13,192 nt of DNA, from positions 1-13,192 of the forward strand of contig JBMOFH010000089.1 in the NCBI GenBank assembly GCA_049318845.1, in the 5' to 3' direction. The stretch is from CAIOZW01 sp049318845. GTDB taxonomy: Bacteria; Acidobacteriota; Blastocatellia; RBC074. Position 1 is the first letter of the stretch, and every line of letters begins with the position of its first letter. Below the pieces are notes generated by a model, which did not search any database, was not told where the DNA came from, and saw nothing but the letters and a program-made list of their open reading frames with translations. The position numbers and the translations under genes are program-made. Below are positions 1 through 7,942 of the stretch, one piece after another.

Positions 1-6
1 TCCTTT
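1..6 (-). promoter_or_regulatory. Shine-Dalgarno-like AAAGGA after lysA, at the window edge
   Basis: Read on the minus strand, the lysA stop TGA is followed within a few bases by AAAGGA, which ends at the window boundary. A ribosome binding site this close to a stop codon usually serves a next gene in the same operon. The start codon would lie just outside the window, so this is an inference. Confidence 0.4.
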
Positions 7-8
7 GA

Positions 9-1436
9 TCAGGCAGTTTCGTTGAGAAGAAGGTCTTCATAGCTGTCGCGCCGTCGAATCACCTCGACCGAGCCGTCAGCTTCGACCAGCAGCGTCGCCG
101 GAAATGGGCGACCATTGTAGGCAGTCATTTGTGAGATGGTGTATGCCCCGGTATTGAGCATGGCGATCACCTCTCCAACCCCTGTCCCTTCCGGCAGCAG
201 CCGGCAATCGGGCAGATGGTGGTCACCGTGGAGATCGAAGTAGACATCGCCGCCATCGCAGAGCGGACCGGCCATGCGGTAACGGGTGGCGTGCGGCTCG
301 CCGGCGCGCGAGGCATTGACCGTGTGGTAATACCATTGATACATGACCATCGAGAGCATGAGGTTGTAGCCGGCATCGGTCAGCACCCACTCCTCACCCG
401 TCTCCGGACGGAATTTCGAGTTACGGATGGTGGTGAGCAGCGTCACGGCATCGGCGATGATCGCGCGGCCGGGCTCCATGACGATCTCAAGCTCTTCGAG
501 AAGTTCGATCGCTCCGGCATCCGCGGCGGTCGACCGTACCGCGTCCAGTGTCTGCTTCATCATCTCGGCGGCAGTCAGCGAGGCTCCGAGCATAACCCGC
601 TCATCGACGCTGATCTCCTCTGCCTGCGCGCGATCGCGAAGATAGTTGACCGGTATGCCGCCGCCAATATTGATATGCTGAAGGCGGTGCCCGGTCTCGC
701 GATTGAGCCGCAACAGCTGCTCCCACATCGCGGAGAATGCCTGGATGTAAGGCTCCGGATCGGGGGTCTGCGAACCGACGTGAATGTGAAGCCCGACCAG
801 GTTGATCAGCTCCGGCCGGTCGAGCGCACGGCGCATCATATCCCACGCCTGTGAAGGTGAGACTCCGAATTTTGAGGTGTAGAGGGCCGTCTGGAGCGCG
901 GCATGCGAACGCGTCCCAACTCCGGCCACCAGACGAACTGTCACGTTGGCCCGCTTCCCAAGACGGGCGGCGACCTTCTCTACCAGCTCCAGTTCAAACG
1001 GTGAGTCCAGATTTATCGTGTAGATGCCGGCATCGATCGCTTCCGCGATCTCCTCCTCAGTCTTCGAGATCCCATTCATCTCGATCTGATCGGGACGAAA
1101 GCCAGCCCGCAGTGCACGAAAGAGCTCACCACCCGAATTGACCTCGACATCGATCCCCGCTTCCCTGACTACACGCAATACCCCCTGCAGGTTGTTGGCC
1201 TTCGAGGCATAACAGAGCTTCAATCTGCCGTGATATTTCCTCGCTTCGAGGAGCGCGGCAATATTGCGGCGGATTCGCGGCGCGGAGACGACGAAGAGCG
1301 GCGTTCCATAACGGTTGGCCAGCTCGATCGCATCGACCCCATTTATCCGCAGACGATTTTCGACGATTTCGAGGTAACCCTCGATTGGCCAGCCGGGATT
1401 TCCCGAAGCCGTGGAAGAGACAGAATTGGATGACAT
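9..1436 (-). CDS. lysA: Diaminopimelate decarboxylase (PLP-dependent, fold type III)
   Basis: This enzyme decarboxylates meso-diaminopimelate to L-lysine, the last step of the DAP pathway, in the cytoplasm. The protein has 475 residues. The PLP-binding lysine is K79 in YASKAN. The barrel carries GLHIHVGS (215-222), the glycine loop NIGGG (256-260) and EPGR (321-324). The C-terminal beta domain carries the active-site cysteine C393 in GPLCDGGD and a GAY motif (430-432). Known family members are usually near 420 residues; the excess here is about 20 N-terminal residues and a helical insert around 275-315 before EPGR. The ATG at 1436 has only a weak GAAAG upstream, so the start is not certain. 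It lies 42 nt downstream of murQ on the same strand, so co-transcription is likely. A relative acting on another amino acid (for example carboxynorspermidine) is possible but less likely given the motifs and the dapF gene in the window. Confidence 0.93.
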   Translation of the reverse strand: MSSNSVSSTASGNPGWPIEGYLEIVENRLRINGVDAIELANRYGTPLFVVSAPRIRRNIAALLEARKYHGRLKLCYASKANNLQGVLRVVREAGIDVEVNSGGELFRALRAGFRPDQIEMNGISKTEEEIAEAIDAGIYTINLDSPFELELVEKVAARLGKRANVTVRLVAGVGTRSHAALQTALYTSKFGVSPSQAWDMMRRALDRPELINLVGLHIHVGSQTPDPEPYIQAFSAMWEQLLRLNRETGHRLQHINIGGGIPVNYLRDRAQAEEISVDERVMLGASLTAAEMMKQTLDAVRSTAADAGAIELLEELEIVMEPGRAIIADAVTLLTTIRNSKFRPETGEEWVLTDAGYNLMLSMVMYQWYYHTVNASRAGEPHATRYRMAGPLCDGGDVYFDLHGDHHLPDCRLLPEGTGVGEVIAMLNTGAYTISQMTAYNGRPFPATLLVEADGSVEVIRRRDSYEDLLLNETA

Positions 1437-1478
1437 ACTCGAAATTCTTTCAGTAATTACCCGTCGGGCAGAAATTAT

Positions 1479-2369
<891 letters not shown>

Positions 2370-2384
2370 TTTTCCAGATCAGAA

Positions 2385-3410
2385 TTAGCGGGCGGTGAGG
2401 GCTCTTGCCATCCTGGTCGCCCCAATTACAGGTGATTCGAGCGGAGCCGAAACGATCGCCAGCGGTGCCGTTCGGGTGATCTCCGCGCGAAGCGGCTCGA
2501 TTATCAACTCGCCCGCTTCGAAGACTCCGCCAACGTAGGCGACACGAAAACTTTCGACCTCCATCCGCAACTGCTCGATCACGGCAACCGCCGCCCTTGC
2601 CAGCTCGATCGCGGCGTCGTGGAGGATGCGAATCGCGACCTTGTCCTTTTGCTGCGCAGCGCTGACGACGATCTTTGAGAGCTGTGCAATCCTGCCCGCG
2701 ACCTCGGCCGGTGAATCATAGATGACCGGCGGAAGCTCCGGCGGCGAGGAGACACCGAAATGGCGCAGCACCGGATCCATCATTATCGTAGGTTCGCCGC
2801 GATAATCGTAAGCCATGACGACCGCCTCGAGGGCGCGGCGACCGATGTAGGAACCACTGCCCTCGTCGCCCATCGTCGGCCCCCAGCCACCTGCGCGCGC
2901 AAACCGTCCGCGGGCGTTGATTCCGCAGGCGATCGATCCCGTCCCGGCAATTATAACCACTCCCGGCTGGTTCCCCGTCGCACCGGCCAGCGCGACTCGG
3001 GCATCCGTCTCAAGAACGATCTCCGGAATCGGCAATGCCTCTCTCAACGCAGAGAGCATCCGTCGGTTGTGATCAGGGTGCGAAACCCCTGCGAGCCCGA
3101 TGCAGGCGGCACCGATCGCCTCCGCGGTGATACCAGCCTGCTGGCAGGCCTCCTCAACCGCCTGAATGATGTGCAGGACCGCCTTCTCAAGGCCGATTCG
3201 CAAAAAATTGGCGGCATCAGTCAGCCCCTCCCCGACAACCTTCCCATCCTGATCAACGATCGCGGCCCGACAACTCGTCCCACCACCATCGATCCCAAGC
3301 CAGTAACCCACCACGAATGACCGTCCGTCGATCAGGCTATCATTCGAGGTGGACGTGTTGGGCGAGGTCGGCGATTTGGCCGATTTGGCTTCCAATGCGA
3401 CGCTGTCCAT
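2385..3410 (-). CDS. murK: BadF/BadG-family amino-sugar kinase, probably MurNAc/GlcNAc kinase (MurK-like)
   Basis: This is a predicted ATP-dependent kinase of the ASKHA fold. The phosphate-1 loop is GIDGGGTSCR (39-48). ETDARVALAGA (134-144) holds the likely catalytic aspartate D136, as in N-acetylglucosamine kinases. AGTGSIACG (155-163) and GGWGPTMGDEGSG (174-186) are the other family signatures. Family members phosphorylate GlcNAc, or in the MurK group of clostridia both MurNAc and GlcNAc. The gene sits directly before murQ, whose substrate is MurNAc-6-phosphate, so a MurK role is the best inference. A plain GlcNAc kinase cannot be excluded. The first 35 residues are Ser/Thr/Lys-rich and precede the fold, and the ATG has no good ribosome site. 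GTG codons at 3314 and 3311 would give about 309 residues, closer to family length, with GGACGG upstream. Confidence 0.82.
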   Translation of the reverse strand: MDSVALEAKSAKSPTSPNTSTSNDSLIDGRSFVVGYWLGIDGGGTSCRAAIVDQDGKVVGEGLTDAANFLRIGLEKAVLHIIQAVEEACQQAGITAEAIGAACIGLAGVSHPDHNRRMLSALREALPIPEIVLETDARVALAGATGNQPGVVIIAGTGSIACGINARGRFARAGGWGPTMGDEGSGSYIGRRALEAVVMAYDYRGEPTIMMDPVLRHFGVSSPPELPPVIYDSPAEVAGRIAQLSKIVVSAAQQKDKVAIRILHDAAIELARAAVAVIEQLRMEVESFRVAYVGGVFEAGELIIEPLRAEITRTAPLAIVSAPLESPVIGATRMARALTAR

Positions 3411-3490
3411 TAAGATATTTGTCTCTCTATAATCCGACCAACGATGAATTCCGAACGGCCCGGAGGGCTGGAGTATTTAATATTCCCTCT

Positions 3491-3524
3491 GGCTTCACGG
3501 CTTATCTCGCTTCTCGGCTTATCT
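3491..3524. repeat. 17-bp tandem duplication in the murK upstream region
   Basis: Two adjacent 17-bp units at 3491-3507 and 3508-3524 share 15 of 17 bases; both end in CGGCTTATCT. The repeat lies about 80-115 nt upstream of the murK start. It may be a slippage product or a pair of protein-binding half sites; the sequence alone does not decide. Confidence 0.7.
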
Positions 3525-3691
3525 GGCCACTGCGGATTTGATAATTTCAACGGCGATCTGATCACCGGCCGGCTGGCCAGACGTTCAAAGTGTCATCTTT
3601 ACAAGTAACCTTCTGCATCATACACTTGCGGGGATTGGTTGGACAATATAAACAGGGCACGGAAGTAACCTGACGGCACCGGGAAGCTTTT

Positions 3692-3711
3692 CTGGCAATC
3701 TGGCAATCTGG
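3692..3711. repeat. 8-bp tandem repeat next to the ribosome binding site
   Basis: CTGGCAAT is present twice and then a partial CTGG, running directly into the GGAG (3710-3713) that serves the ATG at 3719. The last partial unit supplies part of the ribosome binding site. Confidence 0.7.
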
Positions 3712-3718
3712 AGCAACT

Positions 3719-5338
3719 ATGCGGAAACAGTCTCGACAACTTGCCATTCTCATCCACGCACTGATCATCGTGGTCTCAATTCTGCCGGGCGGAGCAGGAG
3801 CGCAGCGCCCTGATCGTCCACCAGCAAGAGACTTTGAGGGGACACCGGTTTTGGCTGCCGGGATCGAGGTGGTTCCGGAAGGAACCTATCTGCTGCTCGA
3901 GATGGAGACACGACTCAGTTCACGTGAGTCGCGGCAGAGCGATCGCTTCCAGGCGCGCCTTGCCTCACCGGTCGTCGACGCGCGCGGTCGGACATTGATA
4001 CCGGAAGCGGCCTATGTCGTCGGCCATGTCAGTGCAGTCACCCCGGCCAAGTGGCGTCGCCGTTCCGGCATCATCTCGGTTGAATTCGATTATATTTATA
4101 TGCCGAGTGGCCAGGAGATTCCAATCCGCGGCTATCTGACCAGCGCCGATGCCGAGGATCGCCACCGGATCGACGAGGAAGGAACGATTCGCGGTGGGGC
4201 GCCACGCAAACGTGACATCGTTTTCATTGGTGGTGGAGCAGGTGCCGGAGCAGCGATCGGAATGATCGCCGGCGGGACCCTTGCCGGTGCCGGTATCGGT
4301 GCAGCGGTCGGCCTGACGGCGACGCTGCTGATGAAGGGACAGGAAGCGGTCGTCGAAGAGGGGCAACGGATTGCGCTCGGCCTGACGGAAGACCTCAGAG
4401 TCGAACAGACCACCGACTATCCGGCCCCTGAAAAGCGTATCGAGCGACCGACGAGCCCCATTGCCCCGAGCCGCCCGATCAGCAATGGATCTGAAAACCG
4501 TGGTGACAGCAAGACCAGCAGCCAGTCTCCGATCGGCAGCGGCGCGGTCAATCTGAGCGCGATCCGCTCCGAGCGCAGCAGTGACGGACTGATTCGAGTC
4601 CTGATCACGGCCGAGACCCCCTCGACCGGCTGGCGCATCTTCACCAATCACGAAATCTCACGGGATACGGTTGAAGTACGCCTCAGCGGAGTGGCGCCGG
4701 CCATCTCCGCGACACGACAGATCTCGCATCCAACCGCACCAACCATTGTTATCCAGGATCGCACCAACCGCATCCAAAAAATTGTTGTCCGCGGCAAGAA
4801 TACGGTCCAGTCGATCGGCGTCAACAGCTCCTGGACCGACCGCGGATCGAAGACCTCGACGACCCGCCCCGGAACCAATTCACCCCCACGTGACAATAAT
4901 CAGGGCGGCACACCATCGAGGCAGTCCGGCGACCAGCCTGGTGACCTGTCAGGAACCTCCACCGGCAAGCCCTCTCCGGAGATGCTCGAGGCCTCCACAC
5001 GTATCGAAAAGGAGATCGACCTCATTCGCTATAACTTTGCCTCATCGATCGGCATCTGGCTCAACAAGGACGGCACTTACGACGTACTGACTGGTCGGAC
5101 CCCATCGGGCGAGGAGAAAAGATTCCTCGATGGCCTCGGAGCCCTCTCCAACTCGGTCAGGGTCTGGCATTACAACTCCCCCACCGCCGCCTCACGCCGA
5201 TCGAACAGCCTCCGAATTCGGGAGGACGCTCTGGTCGTCGAATCAAGCTGGAAGCGGATATCGATGAGCAGCGAAACAAACCAGATGGTCAGAAATATGC
5301 TTGGTGAGGTGAGAATTTTGTCTGAAAGTGTCGAGTAG
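3719..5338 (+). CDS. Exported glycine-zipper protein of unknown function
   Basis: The protein has 539 residues. A signal peptide (basic MRKQSRQ, then hydrophobic LAILIHALIIVVSIL) probably ends at AGA|Q near residue 28. Residues 50-160 form a conserved-looking beta-rich domain (LEMETRLSSRESRQSDRF, then PVVDARGRTLIPEAAYVVGHV) of the type common in Acidobacteriota envelope proteins. Residues 168-200 are a glycine zipper, GGGAGAGAAIG followed by more small-residue spacing, which may insert in or pack against a membrane. A Ser/Pro-rich linker (235-280) leads to a second beta-rich domain (285-370). A low-complexity linker (371-420) leads to a third domain (420-515) with SIGIWLNKDGTYDVLTGR. I do not recognise a catalytic motif. 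GGAG 5 nt before the ATG supports the start. It is transcribed away from murK, so it probably has its own promoter. A periplasmic or outer-membrane structural role is only a guess. Confidence 0.88.
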   Translation: MRKQSRQLAILIHALIIVVSILPGGAGAQRPDRPPARDFEGTPVLAAGIEVVPEGTYLLLEMETRLSSRESRQSDRFQARLASPVVDARGRTLIPEAAYVVGHVSAVTPAKWRRRSGIISVEFDYIYMPSGQEIPIRGYLTSADAEDRHRIDEEGTIRGGAPRKRDIVFIGGGAGAGAAIGMIAGGTLAGAGIGAAVGLTATLLMKGQEAVVEEGQRIALGLTEDLRVEQTTDYPAPEKRIERPTSPIAPSRPISNGSENRGDSKTSSQSPIGSGAVNLSAIRSERSSDGLIRVLITAETPSTGWRIFTNHEISRDTVEVRLSGVAPAISATRQISHPTAPTIVIQDRTNRIQKIVVRGKNTVQSIGVNSSWTDRGSKTSTTRPGTNSPPRDNNQGGTPSRQSGDQPGDLSGTSTGKPSPEMLEASTRIEKEIDLIRYNFASSIGIWLNKDGTYDVLTGRTPSGEEKRFLDGLGALSNSVRVWHYNSPTAASRRSNSLRIREDALVVESSWKRISMSSETNQMVRNMLGEVRILSESVE

Positions 5339-5355
5339 CCCGGGGAAATGGCTAC
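5335..5355 (+). terminator. Weak hairpin over the stop codon of the glycine-zipper gene
   Basis: GTAGCC (5335-5340) can pair with GGCTAC (5350-5355) across a 9-nt loop, and the TAG stop lies within the first arm. No T-run follows, so a Rho-independent terminator is doubtful. Confidence 0.25.
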
Positions 5356-5371
5356 CCGTAAGATTGATTTG

Positions 5372-5449
<78 letters not shown>

Positions 5450-5458
5450 AATGATCAT

Positions 5459-5464
5459 TATTAA
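5459..5464 (-). promoter_or_regulatory. Possible -10 element of the tRNA-Arg gene
   Basis: TTAATA on the minus strand lies 10 nt before the mature tRNA 5' end, which would place the start of transcription a few bases before the tRNA. The -35 side (around GGACTA, 16 nt further upstream) is a poor match. Confidence 0.35.
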
Positions 5465-5533
5465 CACAGACTGCAGATCTTAGTCCATAGCCCGGGCCAG
5501 GTTCCGAAGATGGCGGCGGGCAAAACTGAAATT

Positions 5534-5553
5534 TTCGCTACAATTCGCTACAA
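5534..5553. repeat. Perfect 10-bp tandem duplication in the hom leader
   Basis: TTCGCTACAA occurs twice back to back (5534-5543 and 5544-5553), just before the start of hom. Each copy contains TACAA, and the junction reads TACAAT, a good -10 match, but no matching -35 is visible upstream. It could be an operator or a slippage product. Confidence 0.75.
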
Positions 5554-5574
5554 GTTGATATGACGAGAGATGGA

Positions 5575-6852
5575 ATGAAGACCAAAACGACGATCGGAAT
5601 CATGGGGCTCGGCACAGTCGGGACAGGGGTTGTTCAGATAATCCGCGACAATCCAAAATTCGAAATCCGGCGAATTGCCGTCCGCCATCCGGATCGGAAG
5701 CGCGAAATCGACCTCACCGGCATCGAGGTAACCGATGACCCGTTCCGGCTGGTGACCGATCCGGAGATCGAAGTCATCGTCGAGGTTGCCGGCGGAATCG
5801 ATCCGGCCTTCGAGGTGATCACGCGCGCCATCCGCGCCGGGAAGCATATCATTACCGCCAACAAGGGACTGATTGCCCGCCACGGGCAGGAGATCTTCGC
5901 CCTCGCGCGCGAGCATCGCGTGACAGTCTTCTTCGAGGCCGCGGTCGCCGGCGGAATTCCACTCATCTCGACTCTCCAGCGCGGACTGCTGGCTAACGGC
6001 ATCACACGCGTCGCCGGGATCGTCAATGGCACTACCAACTACATTTTGTCGCGGATGGAGAAAGAAGAGATTCCATTTGCAGAGGCCCTTGCCGCGGCAC
6101 AGGCGGCAGGCTATGCCGAGGCGGATCCAACCGATGACATAGAGGGTAACGACGTCTCCTACAAGATCGCGATCCTTGCCTCCCTCGCCTTCCACAGACC
6201 GATCGCGGTCGATCAGATCTACCGCCAGGGCATCACGCAGATCTCTGATCTCGATATCCGGCTTGCCGCCGATTTTGGCTATCGGATCAAGATGATCGGG
6301 CTGGCCCAACCGGCGGCGGGCGATGCAGACCTGCTCGATGTCCGTGTCCACCCGATGCTGATCCCGCTCACCCACCCACTGGCCGGGGTCGACGGAGTCA
6401 ACAACGCAATCTTCATCAAGGGAGATGTGGTTGGTGAGATCATGCTCTTTGGCCCCGGAGCCGGCCGGATGCCAACGGCCAGTGCGGTTGTCGGAGACCT
6501 GATAAACCTCTCCAACGCGCTTCAGCTGCCGGAGTTCGCGGACTATTTCCAGCTCCCGCTCGACTCAAATCCGAGCCGCATCCTCCCAATCGAGGAGACT
6601 GAGAATGCCTACTATATCCGACTCCAGACCCACGATATTCCCGGCGTGATCGGCCAGCTCGGAACCGCCTTTGGCAATCACCAGGTAAGTCTGCACAGCA
6701 TTACGCAGAAGGGTGTCGCGAAGGATGGCAGCGCGACGATCATCATGCTGACTCATCAGGTCCGGGAACGAGCCGTCCAGGCGGCACTCGATGAGATCCG
6801 ATCGCAGCCAACCACCCAGCAGGTCGGTGTCATGCTTAGGGTTTTGGTTTGA
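5575..6852 (+). CDS. hom: Homoserine dehydrogenase with C-terminal ACT domain
   Basis: It reduces aspartate semialdehyde to homoserine with NAD(P)H, committing carbon to threonine and methionine. From the ATG at 5575 the protein has 425 residues; an in-frame ATG at 5560 would add five. GAGAG ends 5 nt before 5575, so I prefer that start. The dinucleotide loop GLGTVG is at residues 11-16. ANKGLIA (about 95-101) and NGTTNYILSRM (about 151-161) are typical. EADPTDDIEGNDVSYK (about 182-197) includes the aspartate and lysine expected in catalysis. The ACT domain starts near 346 (YYIRLQTHDIPGVIGQLG) and usually mediates feedback inhibition by threonine. No aspartokinase is fused or adjacent, and the gene appears monocistronic. 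It converges on the response regulator gene. Confidence 0.96.
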   Translation: MKTKTTIGIMGLGTVGTGVVQIIRDNPKFEIRRIAVRHPDRKREIDLTGIEVTDDPFRLVTDPEIEVIVEVAGGIDPAFEVITRAIRAGKHIITANKGLIARHGQEIFALAREHRVTVFFEAAVAGGIPLISTLQRGLLANGITRVAGIVNGTTNYILSRMEKEEIPFAEALAAAQAAGYAEADPTDDIEGNDVSYKIAILASLAFHRPIAVDQIYRQGITQISDLDIRLAADFGYRIKMIGLAQPAAGDADLLDVRVHPMLIPLTHPLAGVDGVNNAIFIKGDVVGEIMLFGPGAGRMPTASAVVGDLINLSNALQLPEFADYFQLPLDSNPSRILPIEETENAYYIRLQTHDIPGVIGQLGTAFGNHQVSLHSITQKGVAKDGSATIIMLTHQVRERAVQAALDEIRSQPTTQQVGVMLRVLV

Positions 6853-6956
6853 GATCTGACACGGCAGAGGATTCGGGACTCAAAGCAGGTATGGGTGACG
6901 AATTTCCCACCAGACTGCCCCGACCTGCCCCGGAACCAGTGTAACCTGGCGGAATA

Positions 6957-7778
6957 TCAGGAGGCCTTACTCTCGGCGGCAATCGCGACAACGAGCCGCG
7001 ATTCCGTTAGCGGAGTGACAAACTTGTACCCGCGAAGCCGGTTCGACTCGCCGTCTCCACGCCGGCCACGCACGGTTTCGATCAGCTTTGGCTCAAAATT
7101 ACGATCGATCTTGTTGCGAAGATAATTAATGTAGACGTCGATCACATTGGTCAACTGATCAAAATTCCCATCCCAAACCTGCTCCGAAAGAATGTCGCGG
7201 GTTAGTGTCTGATCCGGGTAAGACATCAGGCACTTCAGCAGTTCTGACTCCTTGCCGGTCAGCTGAACCTCGATCCCGGCTCGTGAAGCGCGGCGGTTGC
7301 TCAGATTGAGTACCAGATCACCAATTTGCATGAGTGAATTGCGCTCCTTGATCGACTGGCCGGAATGACCATTCTGATTGGCTAGTCGGTGGAGGGTGCG
7401 AACACGTGTCATCAGTTCCGAAAAATCGAATGGCTTGGTCAGGTAGTCGTTGACACCAATCTCGCGACCACGAACTTTCATCTCCGGGCTCTCAGTTGTC
7501 GTCAGAACAAGCAGCGGAACCCTGACGTCGGAATTACGCAATTCGCGTGCTATCTCGAGCCCATCGCGACCCGGAAGCCCACTGTCCAGCCCCATGTCCA
7601 GCCCCATGTCCAGCCCCATGTCCAGGACTATCAACTCGTGTTTCCCACTCTTTCCAGCTTCAAGTCCCTTCCTTCCATCACTGACCAGGTCGACCGTCAT
7701 GCCTTCCTTTTCCAGACCTCGCTTGATGAGATCGGCAATCTTCTGCTCATCCTCTACCACCAAAACGCGCATGAACAT
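6957..7778 (-). CDS. OmpR/PhoB-type response regulator with repeat-expanded phosphorylation site
   Basis: A DNA-binding transcription factor normally controlled by phosphorylation from a sensor kinase. The protein has 273 residues against about 225 for the family. The receiver domain (4-125) has the acidic pocket E9-D10-E11, a hydrophobic strand ELIVLD, and KPFD with K115. Where one phospho-acceptor aspartate is expected there are four D-x-G-L units (D53, D57, D61, D65), followed by the normal PGRDG. The winged-helix domain (150-255) has LTGKESELLKCL and the recognition helix TNVIDVYINYLRNKID. Its wing, normally ETVRG directly followed by GY, carries about ten extra residues (239-249). A further 20 residues follow at the C terminus. 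AGGAG 8 nt before the ATG at 7778 supports the start. No kinase gene lies in the window, so its partner is unknown. Confidence 0.92.
   Translation of the reverse strand: MFMRVLVVEDEQKIADLIKRGLEKEGMTVDLVSDGRKGLEAGKSGKHELIVLDMGLDMGLDMGLDSGLPGRDGLEIARELRNSDVRVPLLVLTTTESPEMKVRGREIGVNDYLTKPFDFSELMTRVRTLHRLANQNGHSGQSIKERNSLMQIGDLVLNLSNRRASRAGIEVQLTGKESELLKCLMSYPDQTLTRDILSEQVWDGNFDQLTNVIDVYINYLRNKIDRNFEPKLIETVRGRRGDGESNRLRGYKFVTPLTESRLVVAIAAESKAS
7584..7624. repeat. 12-bp minisatellite inside the response regulator gene
   Basis: The 12-bp unit GTCCAGCCCCAT (plus strand) is repeated three times without a mismatch at 7584-7595, 7596-7607 and 7608-7619, then a partial unit to 7624. A degenerate fourth copy lies at 7575-7583. 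On the coding strand each unit encodes D-M-G-L, so any change in copy number keeps the reading frame. Confidence 0.93.
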
Positions 7779-7858
7779 TATTCAACTCCTGTTTATCCTG
7801 ATGATTCAGCGAACACGTAGATCGAGACCAGGCACCATCCGGGAAGGAACCATCAAAG

Positions 7859-7900
7859 ATTGAATCTCGTCAGGGATGAGAGTTCCCACGAGAATCGAAT
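7859..7900. promoter_or_regulatory. Nested hairpin upstream of the response regulator
   Basis: TCTCGT (7865-7870) pairs with ACGAGA (7888-7893). Inside it, after a CA bulge, GGGA (7873-7876) pairs with TCCC (7884-7887) around a 7-nt loop. A few further pairs extend outward with mismatches. It lies about 80-120 nt before the regulator start and could be an RNA leader structure or an operator. Confidence 0.4.
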
Positions 7901-7942
7901 CCCGGAATGAGCAGGTCAGGACAAGTATCCGTCGGCATTTAG

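Larger units (their letters stand above)
3411..3718. promoter_or_regulatory. Divergent intergenic region between murK and the glycine-zipper gene
   Basis: This stretch of about 308 nt has no convincing gene and must hold promoters for both directions. For the plus direction a possible promoter is TTGCGG (3626-3631) with TATAAA (3647-3652), a short 15-nt spacer. AAGTAACCT occurs twice, at 3603-3611 and 3663-3671, exactly 60 nt apart and on either side of that element. The murK side holds a 17-bp tandem duplication (3491-3524). I found no confident promoter for murK itself. Confidence 0.45.

Noticed and set aside
216..854. Plus-strand open frame over lysA
   Set aside because: Antisense to conserved lysA motifs; no start signal or recognisable domain.
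3965..4651. Minus-strand open frame over the glycine-zipper gene
   Set aside because: The plus-strand gene has a signal peptide and ribosome site; the opposite frame has neither.
5548..6375. Long minus-strand open frame over hom
   Set aside because: It mirrors the codon bias of hom and shows no domain pattern.
6853..6956. Bidirectional terminator between hom and the response regulator
   Set aside because: Expected for converging genes, but only a 4-bp CCAG/CTGG stem and no T-run could be found.
7584..7624. CRISPR-like repeat cluster
   Set aside because: Units are 12 bp, adjacent without spacers and in frame inside a conserved gene.
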